64,000 nucleotides of DNA from Aquimarina mycalae (GCF_029906345.1 NZ_JARYGY010000002.1:101710-165709), one strand, 5' to 3'; numbered from the stretch's first letter, positions 18,037-28,682 are shown. The notes: generated by a model not told the origin, from the sequence alone. Numbers and translations are program-made.

Positions 18037-18993
18037 TTATTCTATCTTTTTTACCTCAAAACTTAACAATTTCATGCCTGGAATAGATCCTGAAACTAGG
18101 ATATTTGCAAAATCCTGAGCTTCTTCAATAGTAAAATCACCAGATATTTCTGACTTCCCACCTACTATAGGTCCAGAAGAAACGCCAGGCGCACTATAAA
18201 CTTCATTATTAAGAACGATTGCTATTTGTGACCTTTGCGCATATGCTTTTCCTGTTAAATCCCTCCATCTCTCTGCTCCTTCTTCATTCATTTGCATAGA
18301 AATCACTGGCATATTCAAGGTATTATAATTCATAAAGGCATCTATCACCACATCTCCGCTAAGTGCTGGCTTTCCTAATCTATTCTTCTTTAATGCATAC
18401 AATGGAAAGTTACCCGTTTCTTCTTCCTTAACGCCCCATAAAAATTTCACAAATCGTTTTTTATCCAATAATGCCAATTCTGCTGTTTTTGAAGAAATAT
18501 AAGTCTTAATCTGTGCAGTATCTTTTTCTTCTACATAAAACAAAACAGGTCCTCCTTGATATCCTGCATTTTTGATTAAATCAAAAAACGGATCAACTTC
18601 CGATTCTTCTTCTCTTTTTGCTTCTTCATTAACTTTCACTAAAAAAGTAGTAAAATCTTTAAGTCCATACGTTTCATAAAAATCCAGTTTACCAGGATTT
18701 AAAATATAATTTTTAAATCTTTCGGCCTCATAATAGGTAGCAACTTTAATCTTAATTCTATTTCCGTCTTGTATATGCACTACCTCAGCTTTATCTGTAA
18801 TTTTTTGTAATCTCTTTTTTAAAACATCAACTACTGAATTAATTTTTTGAATAGAAGTATCACCATCGTTAAGTTCTATAGTGATTTCAATAATCTTATC
18901 AGGTTGTGGCCCAAAATTACAGGAACCTAGTAGTAACAAAAGAAAAAGGCTCGTAATTAAAATCGAAAAATTATAAGAGCAAATTTTAAGCAT
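18037..18993 (-). CDS. SecD P1-domain-like lipoprotein
   Basis: This 318-residue protein has a lipoprotein signal (LITSLFLLLLLGSC) followed by a stretch clearly homologous to the periplasmic P1 domain of the SecDF encoded nearby. Shared motifs are YQGGPVLFYVEEKDTAQIKTY, VISMQMNEEGAERWRDLTGKA, QRSQIAIVLNNEVYSAPGVSSG and GGKSEISGDFTIEEAQDFAN. It ends after P1 and lacks all SecD/SecF membrane segments, so it cannot itself conduct protons. It may assist folding or release of exported proteins, or modulate SecDF; both are inferences. It starts 22 bp after the mdh terminator, so it is probably the head of the sec unit. Confidence 0.85.
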   Translation of the reverse strand: MLKICSYNFSILITSLFLLLLLGSCNFGPQPDKIIEITIELNDGDTSIQKINSVVDVLKKRLQKITDKAEVVHIQDGNRIKIKVATYYEAERFKNYILNPGKLDFYETYGLKDFTTFLVKVNEEAKREEESEVDPFFDLIKNAGYQGGPVLFYVEEKDTAQIKTYISSKTAELALLDKKRFVKFLWGVKEEETGNFPLYALKKNRLGKPALSGDVVIDAFMNYNTLNMPVISMQMNEEGAERWRDLTGKAYAQRSQIAIVLNNEVYSAPGVSSGPIVGGKSEISGDFTIEEAQDFANILVSGSIPGMKLLSFEVKKIE

Positions 18994-19014
18994 ATATTTT
19001 TATTTTAAAAAACA

Positions 19015-19041
19015 AAGAGCTGCTATGTGATAGCAGCTCTT
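19015..19041 (-). terminator. Terminator of mdh
   Basis: A perfect 12-bp repeat AAGAGCTGCTAT/ATAGCAGCTCTT with a 3-base loop lies 28 bp after the mdh stop and is followed on the minus strand by TTTGTTTTTT. Confidence 0.85.
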
Positions 19042-19068
19042 ATTATATCTAATCAGAAAAGAAACTAA

Positions 19069-19995
19069 TTATAATTCTAATAATCCATTAGTTTTCTTAA
19101 CACCTTCAGCACTTTCAGCTAGTTTTGCCTTCTCTGCATCACTTAGTTCTATTTCAACTATTTTTTCAATACCATTTCTACCCAATACAACAGGAGCTCC
19201 AATACAAAGGTCATTTAAACCGTACTCTCCTTCTAATAGTGTTGAACAAGGGAATATTTTTTTCTGATCACAAGCAATTGCCTGAACCAATCCTGAAACC
19301 GCTGCTCCAGGAGCATACCAAGCAGATGTTCCTAACAATCCTGTAAGTGTCGCTCCACCAACTTTAGTATCAGCAGCCACTTGCTCTAAACGCTCATTAG
19401 AAATAAACTCTGAAACTGGCACACTATTTCTAGTCGCCAATCTAGTTAAAGGGACCATACCTTTATCACTATGTCCTCCAATCACCATTCCATCTACATC
19501 AGAAATAGGTGCTCCTAATGCTTCTGCTAGTCTATATTTAAAACGTGCACTATCTAAAGCACCACCCATACCGATAATTCTATTTTTAGGAAGATCAGTA
19601 GTCTTATGCACTAAATAGGTCATCGTATCCATTGGGTTACTAACAACGATAATAATTGCATTTGGAGAATGCTCTATTAAACTAGAAGAAACGGATTTTA
19701 CAATCCCTGCATTAATCCCTATCAATTCTTCACGTGTCATTCCTGGTTTACGTGGGATACCAGATGTAATTACAGCAATATCACTTCCTGCAGTTTTAGA
19801 ATAATCTCCTGTAGTTCCTGTAATTTTGGTATCAAACCCATTCAAAGATGCTGTCTGCATTAAGTCCATTGCTTTACCTTCTGCATATCCTTCTTTAATA
19901 TCTAACAACACTACTTCTGAGGCAAAATCCTTTATGGCAATATATTCGGCACAACTTGCACCTACTGCACCAGCTCCTACTACTGTAACTTTCAT
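19069..19995 (-). CDS. mdh: Malate dehydrogenase
   Basis: This 308-residue cytoplasmic enzyme of the TCA cycle interconverts malate and oxaloacetate with NAD. It belongs to the lactate-dehydrogenase-like MDH type usual in Bacteroidota. The Rossmann motif VGAGAVGASCAEYIA begins at residue 5, with the adenosine-ribose-binding Asp in VVLLDIKEG. Substrate arginines appear in ITSGIPRKPGMTREEL and MGGALDSARFKYRLAE, and the catalytic His is H175 in IGGHSDKGMVPL. It is a single-gene unit: its own terminator follows, and a palindrome (20030-20051) lies in the upstream region. Confidence 0.96.
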   Translation of the reverse strand: MKVTVVGAGAVGASCAEYIAIKDFASEVVLLDIKEGYAEGKAMDLMQTASLNGFDTKITGTTGDYSKTAGSDIAVITSGIPRKPGMTREELIGINAGIVKSVSSSLIEHSPNAIIIVVSNPMDTMTYLVHKTTDLPKNRIIGMGGALDSARFKYRLAEALGAPISDVDGMVIGGHSDKGMVPLTRLATRNSVPVSEFISNERLEQVAADTKVGGATLTGLLGTSAWYAPGAAVSGLVQAIACDQKKIFPCSTLLEGEYGLNDLCIGAPVVLGRNGIEKIVEIELSDAEKAKLAESAEGVKKTNGLLEL

Positions 19996-20029
19996 TATAT
20001 CTATATAATTTTGATTAATATTTTACTTA

Positions 20030-20051
20030 GATATTGAATTCCTTCAATATC
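20030..20051. promoter_or_regulatory. Palindrome upstream of mdh
   Basis: Perfect 9-bp arms GATATTGAA/TTCAATATC with spacer TTCC lie 35-56 bp before the mdh start, just downstream of a possible -7 box (TATTTTCG on the minus strand). It could be an operator or a 5'-leader hairpin. Confidence 0.45.
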
Positions 20052-20103
20052 AGCGCGAAAATACAAATTCTTTAAGGATTTTGTTTGTGAATTCTTAGTT
20101 AAA

Positions 20104-21105
20104 TTACCAACCAAAATTCAATCCAATAGATAGATTTTGATAGTTCTGAAGTGTGTAATCCAAATTAGCTCTGAAGAATCCTAATTTCACATTAGCACCT
20201 ATAGTTGCTTTGAGACCTGAAGTTTTATTATCTACCGAAATAGGATCTTCTACTGTTTGTGTTGCCAGCGGTCCGTTTTGTACTTCATATGTACCTAGAA
20301 TATCTGCTTTACTGTTTCCAAAATAATATCCAAAACCTCCATAAAAGTTGAATTTAGAGAGCTTAGTAGAAATAATACCACTAACCAACCACGAATTGGT
20401 TTTTAATCGTATTTCCTGATCTGCTCCATCAGTTCCACTGTCTTCTGTAAAATCATAAAACCCTCTAACATTGGTATACCCTATTAACCCTGAAAATCTA
20501 AACGGAAGTCTTTTCCAAGAAAAAATCCAATCTGTTAACTCATGTTGTACCGCTAATCCATAAAGAAAAACCTCTGTATTTTCTCTTATCGCGATTTTTG
20601 GTAAAAACCTAGCTTTAATTTCTGTGCTTTTTGATATCCCCATAGAACCTTGTAAAAATCCTGTTGGTGCAATATTCACTTCTTTTTCTCCAATTCCATC
20701 AGGTAATGTCACTTCTATTTGTGCCAATTGGCCTTGATTAAGCAATACCACAATATCTCCGCGATCACCACCAAAAGCATTTGCAACTGTTTGACTAGAA
20801 GGACCTTCTCTAAATGTTACACCATCATATTCTGCGGTATTAAGTATAAACGATTGCTTTTCTTCTCTTACAAAGGAAAGGTTTCCAATAAAGCCAACCT
20901 CAAAACGCCATAACTTCTTAACCTTAGCTGTTTTATACCAACCATTAGACATACTATTCACTAATACTTCTCCAGCTGGCGCAAAATAATTCGAGCTAAA
21001 ACGCTGTGCATTTGCGATACCTAATTCTAATAATTGATCCACATTGGTTTGAGAGTATGATACCTGCAGCAGAAGCATCATAAGAAGTATAATGATTTTT
21101 TTCAT
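20104..21105 (-). CDS. DUF6588 family outer-membrane-like protein
   Basis: This 333-residue secreted protein has signal peptide MKKIIILLMMLLLQVSYSQ. The body has the features of an outer-membrane beta-barrel: alternating hydrophobic strands, glycine- and aromatic-rich segments such as YGGFGYYFGNSKADI, and a C-terminal strand LSIGLNFGW ending in an aromatic residue. The early segment QRFSSNYFAPAGEVLVNSMSNGWY matches my memory of DUF6588 proteins. No catalytic activity is expected. It lies between mdh and gyrB, both leftward, but is separated from gyrB by a terminator. Confidence 0.72.
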   Translation of the reverse strand: MKKIIILLMMLLLQVSYSQTNVDQLLELGIANAQRFSSNYFAPAGEVLVNSMSNGWYKTAKVKKLWRFEVGFIGNLSFVREEKQSFILNTAEYDGVTFREGPSSQTVANAFGGDRGDIVVLLNQGQLAQIEVTLPDGIGEKEVNIAPTGFLQGSMGISKSTEIKARFLPKIAIRENTEVFLYGLAVQHELTDWIFSWKRLPFRFSGLIGYTNVRGFYDFTEDSGTDGADQEIRLKTNSWLVSGIISTKLSKFNFYGGFGYYFGNSKADILGTYEVQNGPLATQTVEDPISVDNKTSGLKATIGANVKLGFFRANLDYTLQNYQNLSIGLNFGW

Positions 21106-21137
21106 GAGATTTGGGTTTTATCGGCGCAACAATATAT

Positions 21138-21168
21138 AAAAAAATCCGCTATACATTGTATAACGGAT
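21138..21168 (-). terminator. Terminator of gyrB
   Basis: The inverted repeat ATCCG..ATAC/GTAT..CGGAT (21144-21168) runs on the minus strand into a seven-T stretch (ending at 21138), 29 bp after gyrB. Confidence 0.78.
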
Positions 21169-21196
21169 CTCTTTCTAAATTATTTAGCTATACTAG

Positions 21197-23645
<2,449 letters not shown>

Positions 23646-24821
23646 ATGAAAACTAAAAATTTATTGAATTTAAGTAAAGCTGCATTTATATGTCTGGGAA
23701 TCCTGGTAGGATCCTGTACAAATGAAACTTTTGAAGAAGCTGGTGTTAACGGAGATGACCAATTAATAAAGAAATTCTTTAATGATGACATCGTCCTAGT
23801 AAAAGACCTAGGAGACGGAACATACCTAGGAGGTGATATTATCTACACCGCTGAACAATTAACTGACAAGCGTGTTGGATATAGTAACGATCCAACTCCT
23901 GGCGAAGAATTAGATGAAAAACTAGGCTTATATCGAGGTATACAAAAATGGCCTAACAATACCATTATTTACGTGTTTGACAGCAATCTTAGCAACAATC
24001 AAATACAGGTATCCTTAAATTCTATGCAAGAATGGACAACCAAAACTAACATAAAGTTTAAGGAAAGAACTAACGAAAACTATTATGTAACTATAACTAG
24101 TAGTGGAGCAGGCTGTAATTGTGCAAGTGCAAACCTAGGAGTTAACGGTAATCGTGGAAGAATTAACATGGGAATCAGAACAAGTGAAGTTGTAATGATT
24201 CACGAAATTGGCCATACACTTGGTTACATTCATGAGCAAACTCGTTCAGACAGAGATAATCATGTAAGAATTCTTTTTGAGAATATTCAAGATGGAGCAG
24301 CAAGTCAGTTTAGAAAAAATAATAATTCTGTAAACATTGGTGAATTTGACATCAAATCAACCATGATGTATGGTGCATATACATTTAGCAAAAATGGACA
24401 ACCTACTATTGTTCAGTTAGACGGAACAACACATCCAAGAAGAAGACCAGAATTATCTCCTGGCGATATCACTGGAACCAATCAAGTATATCCAGCTGGT
24501 GACGGTGATGGTGGCGGAGATGGTGACGGAGATGGCAACGGAAATGATATTTGCGAAGGTATTGATGAATGGGTACGTGGACAACAATATAGCGTAGGAG
24601 ATAAAGTAACATATCAAGGGTTTCTTTATGAAAGAGATTTTAACAGATGGAATAGATTAGGAGAATGTGGAGATACACAAACAGCTGATATCTGCGAAGG
24701 TATTTCTCCATATAGCGGAAACACTAGTTATTCTCCTGGTGATCAAGTTACATACAACGGATACCTTTATACCCTACAAAGTAACAGAAGATGGTCTAAC
24801 CAAGGAAGATGTGCCAACTAG
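23646..24821 (+). CDS. Astacin-family (M12A) metalloprotease lipoprotein with two C-terminal Cys-flanked modules
   Basis: This 391-residue secreted zinc endopeptidase has a lipoprotein-type signal (LSKAAFICLGILVGSC). The astacin signature HEIGHTLGYIHEQTRSDRD gives ligands H186, H190 and H196 and catalytic E187; the Met-turn STMMY (M240/M241, Y242) follows. After a Gly/Asp-rich linker (GDGDGGGDGDGDGNGND) come two repeats of about 40 residues, each starting CEGI and ending in Cys. They contain YSVGDKVTYQGFLYE and YSPGDQVTYNGYLYT, the pattern of CBM5/12-like chitin- or polysaccharide-binding modules. A propeptide precedes the catalytic part, as in flavastacin and myroilysin. Probable role: degradation of extracellular protein bound to polysaccharide. 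Confidence 0.88.
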   Translation: MKTKNLLNLSKAAFICLGILVGSCTNETFEEAGVNGDDQLIKKFFNDDIVLVKDLGDGTYLGGDIIYTAEQLTDKRVGYSNDPTPGEELDEKLGLYRGIQKWPNNTIIYVFDSNLSNNQIQVSLNSMQEWTTKTNIKFKERTNENYYVTITSSGAGCNCASANLGVNGNRGRINMGIRTSEVVMIHEIGHTLGYIHEQTRSDRDNHVRILFENIQDGAASQFRKNNNSVNIGEFDIKSTMMYGAYTFSKNGQPTIVQLDGTTHPRRRPELSPGDITGTNQVYPAGDGDGGGDGDGDGNGNDICEGIDEWVRGQQYSVGDKVTYQGFLYERDFNRWNRLGECGDTQTADICEGISPYSGNTSYSPGDQVTYNGYLYTLQSNRRWSNQGRCAN

Positions 24822-24858
24822 ATCAAGTACAAAAAACACTTGTTTTATTACACACAAA

Positions 24859-24888
24859 AAACCCTAAGAAATTAATTTCTTAGGGTTT
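24859..24888. terminator. Bidirectional terminator, astacin/asnB
   Basis: A perfect self-complementary 30-bp hairpin with AAACCCTAAGAAATT as its left arm lies between the converging genes; both sides have A/T runs. Confidence 0.88.
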
Positions 24889-24951
24889 CACATCTCAATT
24901 AACTCAACTTTCAGCGACTCAAGCTGATATCTTAAATTTCTTTATAATCTT

Positions 24952-26643
24952 TTACTCTACTATTTCTGCTTCTTCTAACAAATAAGCATCATCATGAACA
25001 TTAGCAACTGCTCTTCCACTTGGATCGTTCATATTTTTAAAAGCCTCATCCCATTCTAACGCTATTTTCGTACTACAAGCAACCGATGGCTCTTGCGGAA
25101 CACTTAATGCTGCAGCATCACTAGGAAAATGTCCTTCGAATATAGTTCTGTAATAGAATTCTTCTTTATTTTGAGGTGTTTGTATTGGGAACCTAAAATG
25201 TGCATTCGCCATTTGCTCATCCGTTACTTCAGTTTCCACCACTTCTTTTAAAGTATCAATCCAACTATACCCTACACCATCAGAGAATTGTTCTTTTTGT
25301 CTCCAAGCTACACTTTCTGGTAAATACGATTCAAAAGCCTTACGAATTACCCATTTCTCCATTCTTTCACCATTAATCATCTTATCCTGCGGGTTGATAC
25401 GCATAGCCACATCCATAAATTCCTTATCTAAAAAAGGCACTCTTCCTTCAATTCCCCAAGCAGCCAGCGATTTATTTGCACGCAAACAATCATACATATG
25501 TAACTTATCCAACTTACGTACTGTTTCTTCATGAAATTCTTGAGCGTTAGGTGCTTTATGGAAATATAAATACCCTCCAAAAATCTCATCTGCACCTTCT
25601 CCAGAAAGTACCATTTTTACTCCCATAGATTTGATCACTCTAGCCATCAAATACATTGGGGTAGAAGCCCTGATTGTAGTTATATCATATGTTTCAAGGT
25701 TATAAATAACATCTTTAATTGCATCCAGTCCTTCTTGTATAGTAAACTTAATCTCGTGATGAATAGTACTAATGTGATCCGCTACTTTTTGTGCAGCAGC
25801 AAGATCAGGAGAACCTTCTAATCCTACAGAAAAAGAATGTAATTGTGGCCACCAAGCTTCTTTAGTATCGCCAGATTCTACGCGTTTCTCCGCATATTTT
25901 TTTGCTATAGCAGATGTAACTGAAGAATCCAAACCTCCTGACAACAGCACCCCATATGGCACATCAGACATTAACTGTCTATGCACAGCAGCTTCAAGAG
26001 CATCTCTAACTTCATCAATACTTGTTTGATTATCTTTTACGGCATCAAAATCAGCCCAATCTCTAACATACCATTTCACTAATTCTCCTTTTCTACTATC
26101 AAGATAATGTCCAGGCGGAAATAATTCTATCTTCGTGCAAACACCTTCTAGCGCCTTCAATTCTGAAGCTACATAAAAAGTACCATTCTGATCCCATCCC
26201 ATATATAAAGGAATAATACCCATATGATCTCTAGCCACCAAATAAGAATCTTGTTCCACATCATACAATGCAAAGGCAAAAATACCACTCAGTTCATCTA
26301 AAAAATCTGCTCCTTTTTCTTTATATAGTGCTAAAATAACTTCACAATCAGATGCAGTCTGAAAATTATATTTACCATCAAATTGTTGACGAATCTCACT
26401 ATGATTATATATTTCTCCATTCGCCGCTAATACCAGTTTATTATCTTCACTAAACAATGGTTGTTTACCCGATACCGGATCCACTATCGCAAGCCTTTCA
26501 TGAGCCAAGATTGCTTTTTCATCCGCGTAAATCCCACTCCAATCTGGTCCTCTATGACGTATTTTTTTAGACATTTCTAACAACTGAGGTCTTAACACCT
26601 CTGCTTTTTCTTTCAATTCAAAAGCGCAAACAATTCCACACAT
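24952..26643 (-). CDS. asnB: Asparagine synthase B (glutamine-hydrolysing)
   Basis: This 563-residue cytoplasmic enzyme makes asparagine from aspartate, glutamine and ATP. Met1 is followed by the catalytic Cys2 of the class II glutaminase domain (MCGIVCAFE), with RHRGPDWSG, LAHERLAIVD and AANGEIYNH in order. The synthetase domain has the PP-loop SGGLDSS at residues 235-241 and EGADEIFGGYLYFHKAP. The length matches bacterial AsnB. It forms a single-gene leftward unit, with a bidirectional terminator at its 3' end and a divergent 258-bp region upstream. Confidence 0.96.
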   Translation of the reverse strand: MCGIVCAFELKEKAEVLRPQLLEMSKKIRHRGPDWSGIYADEKAILAHERLAIVDPVSGKQPLFSEDNKLVLAANGEIYNHSEIRQQFDGKYNFQTASDCEVILALYKEKGADFLDELSGIFAFALYDVEQDSYLVARDHMGIIPLYMGWDQNGTFYVASELKALEGVCTKIELFPPGHYLDSRKGELVKWYVRDWADFDAVKDNQTSIDEVRDALEAAVHRQLMSDVPYGVLLSGGLDSSVTSAIAKKYAEKRVESGDTKEAWWPQLHSFSVGLEGSPDLAAAQKVADHISTIHHEIKFTIQEGLDAIKDVIYNLETYDITTIRASTPMYLMARVIKSMGVKMVLSGEGADEIFGGYLYFHKAPNAQEFHEETVRKLDKLHMYDCLRANKSLAAWGIEGRVPFLDKEFMDVAMRINPQDKMINGERMEKWVIRKAFESYLPESVAWRQKEQFSDGVGYSWIDTLKEVVETEVTDEQMANAHFRFPIQTPQNKEEFYYRTIFEGHFPSDAAALSVPQEPSVACSTKIALEWDEAFKNMNDPSGRAVANVHDDAYLLEEAEIVE

Positions 26644-26901
26644 ACTCTTCTTTTTCTATTAATTGAGAAGTCAAAATTGCAATTATAGTTACACTATACA
26701 AAGCATTATAGTATTTATGCTTATAACATGAAACTTATTATCAATTATTTAATTATAACTATTACTATTTATGTAAAAAAAACTAATAAAACTATCAAGT
26801 TGTTATTTAGCTCTTTTAACAGAACTTAAGGACTGGATTAACATTTCGTATATATGTTCACATTTATCTTTACAACGGTTAAAAAATAAAAATCAAGTAT
26901 T

Positions 26902-27435
26902 ATGAAAAAATCACTCTTACTAGTAGTTATAATGTGTATGGCCACCATTACTGGTATACAAGCACAAAAATTTGCAGGAATGCAAAAAAGCCCAACCGAT
27001 ATTTCTTACGCAAAAGCAGACAGAAATTCGAAACCAGAAATTAAAGTTGTATACAGTAGACCACAGAAAAAGGGAAGAACCATATTTGGTGAATTAGTCC
27101 CTTACGGAAAAGTATGGAGGACTGGAGCAGATGAAGCTACTGAAATCAAGTTATTTAAAGATATGAAACTAGGAGATGGAACTGTAAAAGCTGGAACATA
27201 CTCTTTATATACAATACCAGGAGAAAAAGAATGGACCGTTATTTTAAACTCTGATTTGGATGCTTGGGGCGCATATTCTTATGATAAAAGCAAAGACGTA
27301 GCAAGAATAAAGGTAACACCTGCAAAAGGAAAAGAACTGGAAGCTTTTTCTATTGCCTTTAAAAAAGTAGACAAAGGATATCATATGGTATTAGGTTGGG
27401 ACACGACTATGATAGAAGTTCCTTTTTATATGTAA
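26902..27435 (+). CDS. DUF2911 secreted protein
   Basis: This 177-residue protein has a cleavable signal peptide (MKKSLLLVVIMCMATITGIQAQ). The DUF2911 domain follows, recognised by VVYSRPQKKGRTIFGELVPYGKVWRTGADEAT, KLGDGTVKAGTYSLYTIPGEKEWTVILN and GWDTTMIEVPF-like spacing. The family is widespread in Bacteroidota and of unknown function; location is periplasmic or outer-membrane associated. The upstream TTATCTTTA near 26867 resembles the -7 box. A hairpin terminator follows the gene. Confidence 0.88.
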   Translation: MKKSLLLVVIMCMATITGIQAQKFAGMQKSPTDISYAKADRNSKPEIKVVYSRPQKKGRTIFGELVPYGKVWRTGADEATEIKLFKDMKLGDGTVKAGTYSLYTIPGEKEWTVILNSDLDAWGAYSYDKSKDVARIKVTPAKGKELEAFSIAFKKVDKGYHMVLGWDTTMIEVPFYM

Positions 27436-27456
27436 AACGTATTTATTACAAAAAGC

Positions 27457-27489
27457 AAAACGAGGTTTCAAATTTGAACCTCGTTTTTA
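27457..27489 (+). terminator. Terminator of the DUF2911 gene
   Basis: AAAACGAGGTT and AACCTCGTTTT form a perfect stem around a short loop, followed by a T-rich run. Confidence 0.85.
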
Positions 27490-27539
27490 TTTTGTTAATT
27501 ACCCTGACTAAAGGTATAATTATTTCACTGAAATAATAA

Positions 27540-27638
27540 CTATCGATGGATAGCGTGACTAGACGCTCCTGGTAATTCTTTAAGAAAGTCCATGACAATC
27601 CTAAAAGTTAATCTGAATTTAGTGTAAAATAGCCCCAT
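27540..27638 (-). CDS. Small peptide A of a four-member 32-residue family
   Basis: ATG at 27638 to TAG at 27540 encodes exactly 32 residues. The C-terminal part reads FLKELPGASSHAIHR. Three further leftward genes nearby (27911, 28390, 28761) encode peptides of identical length that align without gaps. They share F-[LI]-[KR]-x-L-P-x-A-S-[SG]-x-[AV]-I while using different codons for the same residues, so selection acts on the peptide. The N-terminal half (MGLFYTKF...) is hydrophobic/basic. A weak -7 box (TATATTG) is at 27669-27663. An inner Met16 could give a 17-residue form. No known family is recognised. Confidence 0.72.
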   Translation of the reverse strand: MGLFYTKFRLTFRIVMDFLKELPGASSHAIHR

Positions 27639-27662
27639 AATAATTTCCAATTTATTTACCTA

Positions 27663-27669
27663 CAATATA
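27663..27669 (-). promoter_or_regulatory. Possible -7 box of peptide A gene
   Basis: TATATTG on the minus strand, 25 bp before the start; one T short of TAnnTTTG. A TTGAC about 20 bp further upstream could be the -33 element. Confidence 0.45.
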
Positions 27670-27715
27670 ATACCTAAAACCCTTAAAGTCAACATTTTTA
27701 ACATAAGAAATTTGA

Positions 27716-27727
27716 GGTTTTAGACGT
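27716..27727 (-). promoter_or_regulatory. Shared upstream element, copy A
   Basis: GGTTTTAGACGT (plus strand) lies 78 bp before the start of peptide A. Close relatives lie 81, 80 and 80 bp before the other three peptide genes, which suggests a common activator or sigma-related site. Confidence 0.6.
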
Positions 27728-27910
27728 AAAACTTAATTTTATCGATCAAAAGCACAAATGTTATTTATACAAGTATAATGTGCTTTAATCGTATAAAAGA
27801 CCTTTTTTTAATTAAAAAAAGTAAAAATTCTCCTTCATTTTCAAGAGATAGATGAACAAGTTGTATTGATATATTTCTCGATTCATATTAACTCATCAGA
27901 AACCAATATC

Positions 27911-28009
27911 TTATCTATGAATTGCATTGCTACTAGCCGCAGGAAGTTGTCTTAAAAAAGTCTTTAACGCTTTAACATCTATAACAAAAACACCGTAAAA
28001 TAATTTCAT
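27911..28009 (-). CDS. Small peptide B of the 32-residue family
   Basis: ATG at 28009 to TAA at 27911 encodes 32 residues ending FLRQLPAASSNAIHR. It shares KLFY/GLFY at the N-terminus and LP-x-ASS-x-AIHR at the C-terminus with peptide A, yet Leu, Ser, Ala and Ile codons differ (for example AGT/AGC for Ser where A has TCT/AGT). A perfect -7 box TATATTTG lies 27 bp before the start, and the GATTTTAGACGT element 81 bp before it. A weakly amphipathic basic helix is plausible. No signal-cleavage or Cys modification site is seen. Confidence 0.75.
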   Translation of the reverse strand: MKLFYGVFVIDVKALKTFLRQLPAASSNAIHR

Positions 28010-28035
28010 AATGGTTTGATTTTTAATTTGTTATG

Positions 28036-28043
28036 CAAATATA
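28036..28043 (-). promoter_or_regulatory. -7 box of peptide B gene
   Basis: TATATTTG on the minus strand, an exact match to the Bacteroidota consensus TAnnTTTG, with a predicted leader of about 20 nt. Confidence 0.65.
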
Positions 28044-28089
28044 ACTCCTGTATTCACATTTGTAAAAAAAATTAACATTTAGGAATTAA

Positions 28090-28101
28090 GATTTTAGACG
28101 T
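28090..28101 (-). promoter_or_regulatory. Shared upstream element, copy B
   Basis: GATTTTAGACGT (plus strand), 11 of 12 bases identical to copy A, 81 bp before the peptide B start. Confidence 0.6.
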
Positions 28102-28192
28102 ACAGCATTTATATATCGATATGAGTATAAAAATTCACTTTCGATTGTTAAATAACGAAGAATTAACTTACAAAAAACACAACAATTTAAGG

Positions 28193-28265
28193 GGCTTTAC
28201 CCCCTATTTTTATTAGATAAGAATGACATTCTAATATTAAAAACTAATAAAAAAGGGGTAAAACC
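28193..28265. repeat. Long imperfect hairpin inside the peptide array
   Basis: Arms 28193-28216 (around CTTTACCCCCTATTTTTATT) and 28244-28265 (around AATAAAAAAGGGGTAAAA) are complementary with few mismatches. Related blocks ACAAAAA..CA..ATTTAAGG flank it on the left (28168-28192) and right (28265-28286). It lies between peptide genes C and B and could end the C transcript or be a structured leader. Confidence 0.5.
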
Positions 28266-28389
28266 AACAAAAAGCATCATTTAAGGAAAATAATCACATA
28301 AAATAGAAAAAGAAGATCGTATGATGGGTACAAGAATGTCATACAAACATTATCTTTTTTCTACTAAGATATATGATCTTACGTTATTC

Positions 28390-28488
28390 CTATTTACGAA
28401 TAGCATAGCCACTTGCTTGAGGTAAATCTTTTAAGAACTCAATAATAACAGTATAATCAAGTCCAATTATCGAAGTAATAAAGTCCAT
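28390..28488 (-). CDS. Small peptide C of the 32-residue family
   Basis: ATG at 28488 to TAG at 28390 encodes 32 residues beginning MDFITSIIGLDYTVII and ending EFLKDLPQASGYAIRK. It is the most hydrophobic member in its first half. It matches the family at F18, L19, K20, L22, P23, A25, S26, A29 and I30, with Gly replacing the second Ser. A perfect TATATTTG box lies 18 bp upstream, and a TTTG 17 bp before that box fits a -33 element. The upstream element is present but weaker (GTGTTAGATT, 80 bp before the start). Confidence 0.74.
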   Translation of the reverse strand: MDFITSIIGLDYTVIIEFLKDLPQASGYAIRK

Positions 28489-28505
28489 AGTATTATATTT
28501 TAAAA

Positions 28506-28513
28506 CAAATATA
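28506..28513 (-). promoter_or_regulatory. -7 box of peptide C gene
   Basis: TATATTTG on the minus strand with TTTG 17 bp further upstream; the best-formed promoter of the four. Confidence 0.68.
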
Positions 28514-28567
28514 AAGGGTAGATAAGCATACAAACGGTGACAAAAGTTACCCTATACTGTTAAAGAA

Positions 28568-28577
28568 GTGTTAGATT
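28568..28577 (-). promoter_or_regulatory. Shared upstream element, copy C (divergent)
   Basis: GTGTTAGATT (plus strand) is in the position expected from the other copies, 80 bp before the peptide C start, but matches less well. Confidence 0.4.
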
Positions 28578-28640
28578 CTAAAGGATAAAATATACTGAGG
28601 ATGTGCAAAACGGTATTATTACGCTCATTTTTTCGAAAAG

Positions 28641-28682
28641 CATAAATATTGCATATAAAAACATAAATATTGCATATAAAAA
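28641..28682. repeat. Exact 21-bp tandem duplication
   Basis: The unit starting CATAAATATTGCATAT is present twice without interruption (28641-28661 and 28662-28682), next to the peptide D terminator. Confidence 0.85.

Noticed and set aside
27806..27826. A/T palindrome CTTTTTTTAATTAAAAAAAG as a possible terminator or operator
   Set aside because: Low-complexity palindromes are frequent in DNA this AT-rich; nothing nearby supports a role.
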